DNA of 64,000 bases, from positions 806,001 through 870,000 of the forward strand of contig NHZP01000020.1 in NCBI GenBank assembly GCA_003313425.1, written 5' to 3'. The notes beneath the pieces are model-generated. The model was not told where the DNA came from. It was given only the letters and a program-made list of their open reading frames with translations, and did not search any database. How positions within the stretch are numbered: the stretch's first letter is position 1; every line of letters starts with the position of its first letter. Position numbers and translations under genes: made by a program. The stretch is from Pseudopyrenochaeta lycopersici. Its lineage: Eukaryota; Ascomycota; Dothideomycetes; Pleosporales; Pseudopyrenochaetaceae. Of the stretch, positions 20,221 to 30,999 are shown piece by piece.

Positions 20221-20846
20221 GCTATACAGACTCCTAACGCGGCATACAGTAGTGAGCATAAAAAGTCTTAGCGTTGCTTCTGCCTTGCACAATTCCAGCA
20301 AGAACTGTTGAAAGGCACCTCTGTACTAATGCTGTCAAATGAAAGTGCCAAGATCATATGGTGGACTTACTGCAAATTGCCTTGTGATCACTGATACCAT
20401 GAAATAGCTAACTAATATAATGGTTTTCAAACTAGATTGCGGGTCACTCTCCGGTCACATTTATGCACTTTTACAGGCGGGGTGGCGAAAACATTTCGTG
20501 GTTGGTTGCCTTTACACTCTCAGCCTGCCCTTAACAACTCATCTTACATTTACGAAGTTCTGAATAGTTTGTGGTACCAGAGAAGATAACAATGTATGGA
20601 CCTGACCTGATTAGATGTTGTGCTAGACCTCGAATCGCTACGGCCCTCCTGATTCGACTCTGGATTTAAGTCAATCCCTGTGTTTTCGTCTGGTGAGTAT
20701 ATTTATTATAAGGGGGTGAGGGGGCGCAACTAAGGGTTAACTAATGCGGGGTTAGAGCGGGGTTAATTTGCAAAAGGCTGCTCCGAACTAAATAGTGTTG
20801 CCGGATAATTTCACTCCCCTAAATTAAAAGCACGACGATTTAAGAA

Positions 20847-21770
20847 ATATGGTACAGCCTGCAAAAAACCTTATTATTATAGACGAGAATAGAGACACTA
20901 TACTGACTCTGACCAAACCGACTGTTGACTTTGCTATCTGGCCTAACGATTATAAGCTCTGTAAACACTAATTGAGACATGATTAAAGAAGAGCAAGAGG
21001 CTGGTTATGAATCTGACGTAAGTCGAGATGAATATACCCTAAAAGCTAGTAACACTACTACTGTCTTAGAGAATGTACATGAGACTTACTAAGATGGAGG
21101 TACTGAGCAGGAAAGTGACCTTAATAATCTTTTAACAGGGAGAGAGGCGGTAGAAGCCTACGAACTGGTAGCAGTATATCTGGTCTTGTCTAAACATTTA
21201 ACTATAGCTTCTGGGAAGTTTAAGAGTGAACTTAGCAGATTATAGAGTGAGAGCTTGAAGGGGCAACCCTAGGGGCCTTTAGCTAGTGGCCATTACGGCC
21301 ACCTATACCACTATCTAGCCAGGGCGAAGGCCTGGCGTATACTGCAGAGCTAATAAGGGATCTAGAGGCCTTTGAAGCCTTTACTTAGCTCACACAGTAC
21401 TACAGCAAGGTCTGTCAACAGTAGCGCTCCCTGCCCCACAACAACGTTAAACAATCTAACATCACTCTCTTATTCCTCTATTTTCTACTATCTCTCTTAC
21501 AGCACTTAAAATGCCTCAGAACGCAAGGGAACTACCCTAATGTATCTACACTGCTTAGTCTCCCTAACTAGAAGGGGAGCTGTAGCTTGAAATGGTAGCA
21601 ATACCCGCGCAAGCAAGAAATGCTTTCTAAGGTAGTGTGTCAGCACTATAATTCTATAGCTTAGCACGTCTTATATACCCTTAGGGAGGCGCGATAGTGG
21701 ACTTAATCTTTATCCTACAGACGGAAATTAATTCTAAACTAAACTAAACTAAACTAAATATAGACCCTGT
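20847..21770 (+). pseudogene. Degenerate coding sequence, possibly with BTB/POZ-like N terminus
   Basis: From the ATG at 20850 a frame reads a short protein containing DENRDTILTLTKPTVDFAIW before a stop at about 20970. This resembles the start of fungal BTB/POZ-domain proteins (DxxGDxxLxL...FxVW), but the match is short. Downstream frames up to about 21700 are broken by RIP-type stops and no domain is clear. A (ctaaa)5 run lies at 21733-21758. Treat the family call as tentative. Confidence 0.3.
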
Positions 21771-21784
21771 TAGACAACGTACTA

Positions 21785-22900
21785 GACACTAGCTAGATTA
21801 ACCCCTATAGCGTACGCAATAGTAGCACAGAGAATCTGTATTTCACCTCTAGAGAATCTCTCCTTAATATCCTGTTAGGAAACCTTTGTTAAATCCCTAT
21901 AGTACGTCTTAATAATCCTCTTATTAAGTCTTTGCTGCAGCCGCTGTTAGAGCTATTAGATAATCTTATCTTAAAGATCTACGCAGTAGGTAATCTCTAC
22001 TAGGAAGATAATAATCTTTAGGATATAATTCTTAACAGTAGAGTCTACGTTCCTAGCTTAACTAAGGGTAGTATAGATAATACGCTTAATTATACCTAGG
22101 GGATTAGGATAAGGCATAATATGCATATAGATATCGTGCCTATATATATTAGCGCAGATAAAGCTAACTAGGTTCCTAAATCTAGCCTAATCCTTAAGTT
22201 TATCCTAATTTAAAAGCTTAAGCGTCGCAGTAGTTCTAAATAGACGTGTATAATTAAGGAGTTGCTCTTAAATCTTATAGAGTTAGCCTATAGCTAGCTA
22301 GAAGGACCTACCCTAACTTCTCTTACTATATAAATAGAGTTTGTTAATAGCAACTAAATATAGACGCTTTTAAAACTTAGAGTATTGTAGTATAGAGGTA
22401 AATGTTCTATTATCCTTGTATCTAGTAGGGAACACGTGTTGCACCCGTTGAATAGGTCTACTAGCAGTAACCTTACCCTTAGCCCTAGGCTTTGTCTTCC
22501 TTAATTACCCCTAGTCCTTCTTAGGTAACTCTTCTCTATTTCGCTCTAACAGCTCTCCTAATATAATTTTAGTAGATACCTAAATATGCGTGTAGTCTCT
22601 ACGAGCGATAGTATGGCGGTTAGTAACTGTATTAGTGTCTCTATTAAGCACGAATCTACAATAGCTTAAAGAGACTAAATTTAGAGTAGTACTTTAATTA
22701 TTCTAGATAGCCTTAAGGGGGCTAATAATTAATATAATAGGTTAATAAGACAGTAATATAAAGTTGTAGAAACTAGTTATAACTAGCGTCTTCCTAAACC
22801 TAGTAGTAGCTACTAGCACTACATTATTGCAGTTATATAAATCTACTAAGAGCTTACGTTGCTAAGGTCTTAATTTATGCCCCCGTGAGTGCTTCTAGAC
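21785..22900 (-). pseudogene. RIP-killed RecQ-type helicase copy
   Basis: Aligns by eye to 18700-19146: shared blocks include ttaacccctatagcgtacgc and gtatagataatacgcttaat. Where 18613-19146 has CG or CA, this copy mostly has TA, so it is the RIP-mutated paralogue. It continues beyond 22340 into sequence that would be the N-terminal helicase part, with stops throughout. There is no functional product. Confidence 0.7.
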
Positions 22901-22989
22901 TTGTTATACTGTCATCCAACGACTAGTTAGGGTTTGTGAGGGGGGTGTAGGTATACGGGGTTTGGGCGGGACATGGGTCGACGGCAACG

Positions 22990-23378
22990 TGTGAAGAATC
23001 TTAGAAGCTATCGGTGAGGATAACCAATAAGATTGCAAGGTTGGTTCTCCGGGATAGAGTGAGGGACTAGATAGAAGGGGGTTTTAATACTAAGACAGTA
23101 AGAGGGCGCTTCTGTAAAGAGTACTAAGGGTTAAGAACAATTAGTATTGCTATCACTATACTGTAGAGTATAATATTGAGTTGAACACAATAAGCTATAA
23201 GGGTTTATTGCGGTGATCTATATATATAGAAGTTATGCAGGTTGCTTAGTGTGCTCGGTGTGCTCAGCATCACTAATTAGACTGATCAACTGAGCACGTC
23301 ACGTAACCTTAGTTGTTAGTCTAATACTTGTGAGGTCCAGTTGGGCCACTAGGGCAGGGTTCCAGCAGGATCGTAACA
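22990..23378 (-). repeat. Gypsy LTR (3' in sense orientation)
   Basis: 389 bp, collinear with 32652-33040. Sense-strand ends are tgttacg and cttcaca. Confidence 0.93.
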
Positions 23379-23463
23379 CCATCCCCCTCCTGTCCTAGCG
23401 CTGTCCTTAGTGCTTATCATATAACGCGGGCGTTTCCTACTTCTTGCCGCATTATGTCTCGCC

Positions 23464-24045
23464 ATGCCTAAACATCTATAAGTGTCCAGCACTATTTGTT
23501 ATTAACGCCTCTATAATTTTATTAACTCCTTTAGGGAAGCTATAGTTCAGAAGTGCGCGACGTGCGCAAAGTATAATTAGGTGTGTAAGGTCTATGTTTG
23601 TTCTAGGAAATGTAGCGAGTGTCTGCATTAAGGATAACGTTGCAACGTGCAAGTTACGGAGTCTAAATTTAAACAATTAGTAGATTAAAAGGCAAAGCTT
23701 TAAGAGAAGATAAAAGAATCTAGAGATGCATAAGAGGTTGCGATAAAAGCGCATAAAAAGGCTCTGGAAGAGCTGCGCGTTGCTTAGGCTTGTAAAGAGT
23801 GGTTACGACAATAAATGGATTTAATTGATTGGCGTGCGGAAGAAGCAATAGCTGTGGAAGAGTAGGATATTGAGGAGCAAGAAGCGGCGGAGGCCTTGTT
23901 GCCTAAGAACGCTTCTAATGCCCTTAGTTTTAGTTTATCGCCTAGCACCTAGGGTGCGTTTAAGGGCTTCCCTCTTAAGTACTAGGAGGCCCTAATTGGC
24001 GATAGGCTATTAGTGGTGGACCTAACGGTTTCCCCTAGCTCCTAA
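23464..24045 (+). pseudogene. Antisense accessory frame in Gypsy: Zn2Cys6-patterned, coiled-coil protein (RIP-broken)
   Basis: On the strand opposite to gag-pol, between the 3' LTR and the integrase end, a 193-codon frame runs from the ATG at 23464 to the TAA at 24043, without frameshift but with several RIP-type stops. Six cysteines from 23554 onward are spaced C-x2-C-x6-C-x8-C-x2-C-x6-C, the Zn(II)2Cys6 pattern of fungal transcription factors. They are followed by a strongly charged heptad-like helix (Glu/Lys/Ala/Leu-rich, about 23690-23880) and an acidic tail. The collinear frame in a dead element argues that it was a real gene. It could bind DNA or RNA; its role is unknown. Confidence 0.6.
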
Positions 24046-24281
24046 CATTTCTCAAGGTTTGTTTGTTTTTTCTTCTTCCTTTCCTCTCTTTCCTAATATT
24101 CTCTAATTTTTTCTTGGCAGTTCCTTAGGTTTTCTGGTGGTTCCCACGTGCTTTCTACACTTAGGTATCCTTTCTATTTAACTAGGTAGCTGGAGCTTGG
24201 TTCTAGGTCGTTAACTCTTCTGTTTCGTTAGTACCCCTATATTTTCTTAACCTTAAACTCGTTTTCTTCTTTAGGTTCGTA

Positions 24282-27200
24282 CTAAAATGTTCTTTGTAAT
24301 AGCGTTGCGGGGTTAGCTGGTTCTAACTTAGAAATATAGAAGCGCGGGTGGATCTTTACATCTAGTAGTAGCTTAAGTGTATAGTTTACTAGTCTATTCT
24401 GTTCTTTGACTAAAAATAGTCTAACTTTGATGTAGTTAAGTCCTTTGCTTAGTTGCTTGTTACGTAGATTTTTCGTGAGCAAATATGCTTTATCCCCCTT
24501 TTTTAGCTAAGGTGCTATTTTTCTTTTCTTGTTTTAGTAAGAAATACTGTTGTGTTGTACTTTCTTAAGGTTTTCTCGGAGTTATTTATGTATTTTCCTT
24601 ATTCCTTTAGCTATTTTAATAGCTGCTTTAGCTTTTCTGCTAGGATATAATTTTATAAAGAGATTAGGGTGTCTCCTATAGTTAGTAAAGAATAGTGTCT
24701 TTCTAGTAGATTCTAATAATTTATTATTATAGGCTAGTTGTGCTATTAGTAATAGTAAAACCTAATTATTTATTATTAATTACTGTAAATTCTTAGGTAG
24801 GTTTTTATTGTTCTGTTTATTCTTTCTATTTGTCCGTCTGTTTGTAGGTAATAGGCTGTTAATAACTTTCTTTTTGTTCCTATTGCGGCTATTAATGTAG
24901 ACTAGAAGTTAGATATAAAGAGCTTGTCCCTGTTACTAATAATAGACTTAAGTATACTGTGATATCGTATTAATCTATCTAAGACAACAAACGCTAGTTA
25001 TTCTGTGTTGTAGTTGTTTCTAAACGGTATTATTTCTGCTGCTTTCGTGAATCTGCAGACTATGTTAAAGATAGCGTTATACTTAATTCTTGTTGCGGGA
25101 TCTTTAGATAGTAGTAGCCTTGTTACAAAGTCTATAGAAATGTCTGCCTAAGGTTCGTTAGGTAGCTCTATAGCTTATATTTCTCTGTAGGGTGCGTAAG
25201 TACTGTGTTTGTTCTTATAACAGTCTGCGCATTTTTTAATAAACTATTCGACTTTAGCCTTTATGTTCTTAAAGCTGTAGTGTTGTTATATAAGTTCTAT
25301 TGTTCTCTTAATTCTAGGGTGACTATGTACTAGGTTATTATAGTGTTGTTAGATAATTACTTCTTGTAATTCCTTAGGTACTTTAGACGTAATTATTATA
25401 GTGTTGTTTAATAACTTATTAGGTCCTAGGCTTCTATCCTAGTTTACTTAAAGGATAGTATTGCTAATTATTGCTTTTGTTCCTGCAATGTCTAGTCTGC
25501 GGCTAAGGGCGTCGGCTCTGCTGTTATCCTTTCCTGGCGTATATATAATCTTAAACTTATATTATCTTAGTATTTCAGCCTATCTAACCTGTCTTTAGTT
25601 TAAGGTCTTAGTAGTAGTGAAGTTAACTAAGTTCTTATAATCTGTAAATATCGTAAGATCTAAGCAGCTCTCTGCGTAGATCTGCTAGTAGTTAAGGGCG
25701 TTAACGACTGCTATAAGTTCTTTATTATGCACGTCGTAGCGTTCCTTAGGGTCTGTGAATTTCCTAGAGTAGTAGGTAATTAAGTGCTATTTCCTATTGC
25801 GTTCTTATTTCGCTGTTGCACCTAGTGCAAGGTCTAAGGCATCTGTTTTAAACTGTAAGGGTTCTCCTGTTTAGAATGCGATTAACACTAGTAGTATAAT
25901 ATAGGCTTCCTTAAGCATCTAGAATGCTTTTCTTTATTTATTTTCTTATTCCTATTTTGTCTTTTTCCTTATAAGTTTAGTAAGTAGGATAGATTTTTTA
26001 GAGAAGTCCTTAATAAACTATTAGTTAAAGTTAACAAATCCTATAAATAACTGTATGTCTTTAACTATTTTAGGTTTAGGCTATTTCTTTACTACTTTTA
26101 TTTTTTCTTTGCTTATCTTTACTCTGTGTGCACCTACTATGTATCCTAGGAACTTAACTTCTTCCTTATAGAACTTGCATTTTTTAGGTTTAAGCAGTAA
26201 ACTAAATCTTCTTAAGTAGGTAAGAACTGTTTTAACGTGCTTAATATGTTCCTGTAGATTATTAGAGTACACAAGGATATTATTAAGGTATGCGATAACG
26301 AATATATCTAGGTGTTCCCTTAACACATTGTTAATAAGTGCCTAGCATGTAGCTAGTACGTTAGTAAGACTAAAAAGTATTACTATATACTTATAGTAGC
26401 TATAGCGTGTTCTAAACGCAGTCTTCTATTCTTTACCTTCCTTTATGCGAATAAGGTTGTACGCTTCTCTTAGGTCTAATGCTATAAAGACTTTTACAAA
26501 GGCTAGTTAATCCTGTAGTTCTGCTATGTTTAGTAAAGGGTATTAATTCTTTATTATAATATTGTTAAGCTTTTAGTAGTTAACGCATAATCTTAACTTC
26601 CTATTTTTCTTTAGTACGAATAGTATAAGGTATCCTGCTAGCAATTGTAATTCCCTAATAAATCCCTTTTTTAAGTTTATCTTAATATATTTACGCAGAG
26701 TTTTAAGTTCTTTTTCTAATAAACTGTAGATTAGGCTAAAAGTTAGTTGCTTTCCTTCCTGTAGGATAATCTCGTAATCCTAGGGCTAATGCTTAGGTAA
26801 TGCTTTTATAGTTATCTCTTCCTAAAAGAGTAACTCGTATTCTTTATACTTGTTGGGGATTACTAGAGTTACGCTTTGCTCCTTAACTCTAGCTTGTTAG
26901 TCTAAGGGCCTCCTGTTGGTACCTGCTGAGTTAGACCCTCGTGTCTTGAGGTTGTCCTTATTTAAAGTGAGAATCCTAATCGTCATTTTCTTATCTACCT
27001 GGGTACTTAGCCGCGGCGTAGGCTTGCTTATAGTTGCGTCCGTTCTACAGCATTTAAACGAGAACTTTTTCTTTTTCTAATTTATGTCTAGGCTATATTC
27101 TCTTAACTATAGGAGTCCTAGTATCATATCGTGCTGTGATAGTCTGAAGATGTCTAGGTTAATCGTTTCCCTATAGTTCTAGATAATAAGTTACACGCTC

Positions 27201-27900
27201 TGTACTTCGTGTGTGATTACAGACTCTAATGGCATTAGTTGCCTATTAGCTACTATTAAGGGATATAGTACTAATTTTAACGATAGGACAAGGCTAGCTT
27301 ATCCTATTGCTCGCGCAGAAATATAGCTCTGTTATGCTCTAGAATCTACTAGTGCCTTTATCTAGCTTCTATTAAGCTTAATATTTAGTTTAAGGAGTCC
27401 TTGTGCGCCTGTTGCGCATAGAGTTTGCAATTCTTACCTATTAGTAGGCGCGATTCTAAAAAAGGCTCCTCTTAATACCCGTTTAGTGTCTTAATATCCT
27501 TATGCTTAAGGCAGTTGGAGTTAAGGCACGTTTGCTATTATCGTTGATTGCACTCTCTGTTAAAGACTAGCTGCATCGCCATAGTAGCCGCAGGGTTGTT
27601 ATTTCCTAGGAAGTAGAGGACAGTCCTCTTATCCTATAGGTGGTTATCGCATTTAACTTTAGGGTAGTTATACTATTAGTACTTGCATTAGTAAAACAAG
27701 TAAGGGAAGTATTCCTATTCTATCTTACTTAAATAATAGATCGCGCACAGGTCTGTGGTACAAAAGGACTAGTAGACGACACTGTGTCGCTTATTGCGTG
27801 GATCTATTAAGTAATCTAGTACGAGTTTCTGTAGTCCTTTGCGCATGGTATGTAAGGTCTAAGCCGCCTCGGCGTGCTTATACATTTCTTAAGCTTCTTT
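24282..27900 (-). pseudogene. pol: Gypsy Pol (RT, RNase H, integrase), RIP-inactivated
   Basis: Surviving patches show the identity. At 26326-26081 an RT segment reads AYLNNILVYS, the Gypsy YLDD box with both Asp changed to Asn by RIP, followed by KCKF and FLGYIV, typical of Gypsy RT. At 24482-24282 the integrase C-terminal region is seen (HPRFYISKLEPA, equivalent to the HPVFHVSLL motif). Between them RNase H and the integrase core are present only as fragments with stops. The retropepsin would lie near 27000-27450. Loss of the catalytic Asp pair and the many stops make it inactive. Confidence 0.85.
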
Positions 27901-28005
27901 CTCTGTAAGATGCTAGAGAGGGTCGACGTTCTCTTTGTTGTTCTCCTAATGTATTTATTATTTAAGCTGCGTACAGAGTTCTCAACAATCAGTCCGTGTC
28001 AGTCG

Positions 28006-28049
28006 GACTGATTGACTGATTGATTAAGTAAGCAATCAGTCAATCAGTC
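28006..28049. repeat. Perfect 17-bp hairpin in hAT subterminal region
   Basis: gactgattgactgattg (28006-28022) pairs exactly with caatcagtcaatcagtc (28033-28049) around a 10-base loop. The arms are made of 8-base units (gactgatt). Related units recur at 28070-28110, 30800-30830 and 30950-30975. Confidence 0.92.
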
Positions 28050-28346
28050 TGAGGGGCTCCATTTAGCCAGTCAGTCAGTCCCAGAACCTTTAGACTGACT
28101 GTTTGATTGACTAAGACTAGTTCCTAGGGGTGGCGGGTGCTGAAGTTGATGGGGTGGGCGTTGACGCTCCCAGCCAATCTGGTGATAGTTTCTTGGTGTT
28201 GAGGTTTGTAAAGTAAACAAACTGGTCACACTTTACTTAATTAGGTCAATTACACGAGCCATCTGAACTCCGACGACATCGCGTCGGCCATTAACACCTA
28301 CATACTCCACTCCACGCGCTCTCCTACCGTTACGCCGCCCTATAGC

Positions 28347-30794
28347 ATGAACCGGAACGCCGAGAAGGCCTTCGAACAACGTGTCGCACGCGAAAACTGC
28401 CGAAATCCACCCCCAATCACGCTCTCTATTGCTCTCGATCCCGATGACGCGCCAGATGGCAATGCTACACTCGTAGATAGCGACGATCGGAAGGCTCAGT
28501 ATGACGACATCGACTGGAAACGCGTGCCACACCTACAAATAAGGGACAAGGAGCATACAAAGGGCAATCCGAGCTGGATATATAATTACGGCTGGCCTCT
28601 ATGGCATCGCCATAGGCAGAAAAGGTGGTGGCTCTGTAAATACTGTCATACTCATAAAATGAGGGGTGGCGAATATGATGTACACACGTCAACTTCCTCT
28701 GCCGGTACACACCTCTCAGCCAACACCCCAGGCCATGGTTACAATAGAGATGGCAAGATAAACTTCGGCTTGCCGCCAAATACAAGCTCGATCGTCCATC
28801 AGTTACAATTCCGGGGCGTTGAGGTGTCGCAAGAGGTGGCGAATGAGCTGGCGTCCGGTTTCTCGCAGAAGAAGTTCCGGCAAGCCCTCCTCGACTGGGT
28901 AGTGGCCGATCATCAAGCCCTTCGAGTAATTGAGACTCCGTCTTTCCGCCAGATGATTGCTGCTGCAAATCCGCTTGCAGAGCAGTCAGTTTGGCGGAGT
29001 GCCAACTCTCTCCGCGCCTACATCCTCGCCGAATACCACGCCATGATTCCTGCAGTCATACAACACCTAAAGAAGGCTCGATCGCTTATCCACATATCCT
29101 TTGACAACTGGACTACCTACGGTGGCAAACGCGCCCTCACAGGAATCTGCGTACACCATCTGAACGAGCAGGGCGAAGTCGAAGACTACGTACTTGGATT
29201 ACCTCAACTCCATGGCTGCCACAGTGGCGAGAATATCGCCCATGTGGTGAGTGAGATTCTCCAGATTTTTGAGATTGACGAAACAAGACTTGGCTACTTT
29301 GTACTTGATAACGCCACGAATAACGATACTGCTATTGAGGCCCTGGCTGACATGTACAACTTCTGGGCTCCCCACCGACGACTACGTTGTACATGCCATA
29401 TTCTCAACCTAAGCGCCCAGCTAGTTATCTGGGGCAAGGATAGGGAAGCTTTTGAGAACGAGGACTTAAATATACAGGAAGAAGAAGCGTTTCTCGATGA
29501 GTGGCGTAAGTACGGTCCTATCGGCGTTCTTTTTGATATTATCGCGTCTATCTGCACCGCACAAACACGAGAGTTATTCGAGAGACTACAAGTTGAAGAG
29601 GCCAAGCGTCTTAACAAGTCGACGGAGATATACGAGCTTATCCGCCCAGTAAGGACTCGCTGGAACTCTTACTTCCTAGCCATGCAGAGAGCTGCCCTAC
29701 TACACGGCCCGATTGACGACTATACACACATCAAGATGGAAGAAATTAGAGTTGAGTCAGCCTCTCAACGCCGGAATACTCAATCTCGGAGGGCTGAGCC
29801 TAGGATATATATTCAAGAAGGAGGATTGACGGCCAAGGATTGGGCGACAATAAATGAGTATATTAGGCTTCTAGCGCCCTTTTTAGAAGCTACGAAGCTT
29901 CTTGAAGGTAGAGGTAACGTCGGCCGCCATGGAGCTATCTGGGAAGTAGTTATTACATTTGAGTGGCTTCTTGACGAGCTTGAAGAGCAGAAAGATCGGC
30001 TCTCACAGGTGGATTACAACCACCCTGATGCTCCAGAGGATCATTTGAAGATTAACGTCAACCTAGCGCACGCGAAACTCTCGGAGTACTACCGTAAGTT
30101 TGACGACTCGCCGATCTACTATACTGCAACGATTCTTCATCCTCACTACAAGCTCCACCTAGAAGCTCTATGGGGAGTGCCAGATAATTACGATGAGGAG
30201 AAGGATGGCCCTCATCATAACAAAGACTGGCTGCCAAATAACAATAAGGGCTTCATAAAGCTCTACCGGTCGTACAAGGAGAAGCTAGCTGTTGAGGCGG
30301 GCAGAAGCTCACCTAGCGATCAACGTCCGGCCAAAAAGCCACGTGTATCGTCATCATCTAGTCGATCAACTTTCCTGGAGAACTCCATGAAGGCAGCCCT
30401 CCGCCAAGTGGAGGAGGCACTTGACGACGAGTACGAAGTCTGGAAGCGCCAACCGCCCTTGGCAGAAGACGACCCGCTCTCTCTTAATCCTATACGGTAC
30501 TGGCTTCTTCATGAGAAACAGTTTCCTACTCTAGCTAAGCTTGCGCTTGACATCTACTCCATCCCAGCTTCCTCCGCCGACTGTGAGAGGACCTTTAGTG
30601 AGCTTGGAGACTTGATTGGCACCCGGAGGCTGCGTATGAAGCCTGAGTTGAATGCCGCCCTACAGTCCCTTAAGAGTTGGAAGAGGATTGGCATCAAACG
30701 AGTGCCTTCTACTACTACACGTCCTACTGCGGAGCTCTCTCAAAATGAGTTAAACAAAATTGCCGCCCAATTAGAGCAGTTTGAGTACACATAA
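28347..30794 (+). CDS. hAT family transposase, intact
   Basis: 815 residues, single exon, start at ATG 28347. A BED-type zinc finger lies near the N terminus (C97-x2-C100, H122 and H130). The RNase H-like catalytic core follows, with D253 in SFDNWT, D321 in VLDNATNND and the RCTCHILNL signature at about 347-355. The C-terminal dimerisation domain (about 690-775) has ADCERTFSELG and RRLRMKPE. Length and domain order are normal for fungal hAT transposases. It would cut and paste the element by binding the subterminal GACTGA-like motifs. A basic stretch near 655-665 (RPAKKPR) could be a nuclear signal. No stop or RIP trace is seen. Confidence 0.95.
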   Translation: MNRNAEKAFEQRVARENCRNPPPITLSIALDPDDAPDGNATLVDSDDRKAQYDDIDWKRVPHLQIRDKEHTKGNPSWIYNYGWPLWHRHRQKRWWLCKYCHTHKMRGGEYDVHTSTSSAGTHLSANTPGHGYNRDGKINFGLPPNTSSIVHQLQFRGVEVSQEVANELASGFSQKKFRQALLDWVVADHQALRVIETPSFRQMIAAANPLAEQSVWRSANSLRAYILAEYHAMIPAVIQHLKKARSLIHISFDNWTTYGGKRALTGICVHHLNEQGEVEDYVLGLPQLHGCHSGENIAHVVSEILQIFEIDETRLGYFVLDNATNNDTAIEALADMYNFWAPHRRLRCTCHILNLSAQLVIWGKDREAFENEDLNIQEEEAFLDEWRKYGPIGVLFDIIASICTAQTRELFERLQVEEAKRLNKSTEIYELIRPVRTRWNSYFLAMQRAALLHGPIDDYTHIKMEEIRVESASQRRNTQSRRAEPRIYIQEGGLTAKDWATINEYIRLLAPFLEATKLLEGRGNVGRHGAIWEVVITFEWLLDELEEQKDRLSQVDYNHPDAPEDHLKINVNLAHAKLSEYYRKFDDSPIYYTATILHPHYKLHLEALWGVPDNYDEEKDGPHHNKDWLPNNNKGFIKLYRSYKEKLAVEAGRSSPSDQRPAKKPRVSSSSSRSTFLENSMKAALRQVEEALDDEYEVWKRQPPLAEDDPLSLNPIRYWLLHEKQFPTLAKLALDIYSIPASSADCERTFSELGDLIGTRRLRMKPELNAALQSLKSWKRIGIKRVPSTTTRPTAELSQNELNKIAAQLEQFEYT

Positions 30795-30999
30795 AGCCAA
30801 TTAGTCAATCAATCAGGCAGTCAATCAGTCCAAAGAACGCTTACGTTATCAAACAGTCAAACAGTCTCGATTCACGCCAGAAGGCTTGGCAGTCAGTCCA
30901 ATCAGTCCAATCGGGTCGAAAGATGCAGTCAAACAGGCTATGGGCCTCCCAGACTGACTGTTTGACTGTTGAGAAGTCTGGCTGCGTATAAATGTCTTA

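Larger units (their letters stand above)
19214..20846. other. Gene-free sequence of normal composition
   Basis: No convincing coding region. It contains a short perfect hairpin (19829-19858) of the type seen at hAT ends and a possible solo LTR (19986-20220). Some small frames exist but have no recognisable motif. Confidence 0.5.
27974..30980 (+). mobile_element. Complete hAT transposon, apparently recent
   Basis: 3007 bp with ends starting CAGA(G/C)TTCTCAACA and a perfect 8-bp target duplication gctgcgta (27966-27973, 30981-30988). It encodes one full-length transposase and shows no RIP, although it sits inside the RIP-killed Gypsy element. Both subterminal regions are packed with GACTGA/CAGTCA-type motifs, and near the left end these form a perfect 17-bp hairpin. 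Both ends, coding frame and target duplication are intact, so it may be mobile. Confidence 0.95.

Noticed and set aside
28233..29617. Minus-strand frames overlapping the hAT transposase (28465-28968 and others)
   Set aside because: Opposite-strand shadows of a strongly supported transposase.
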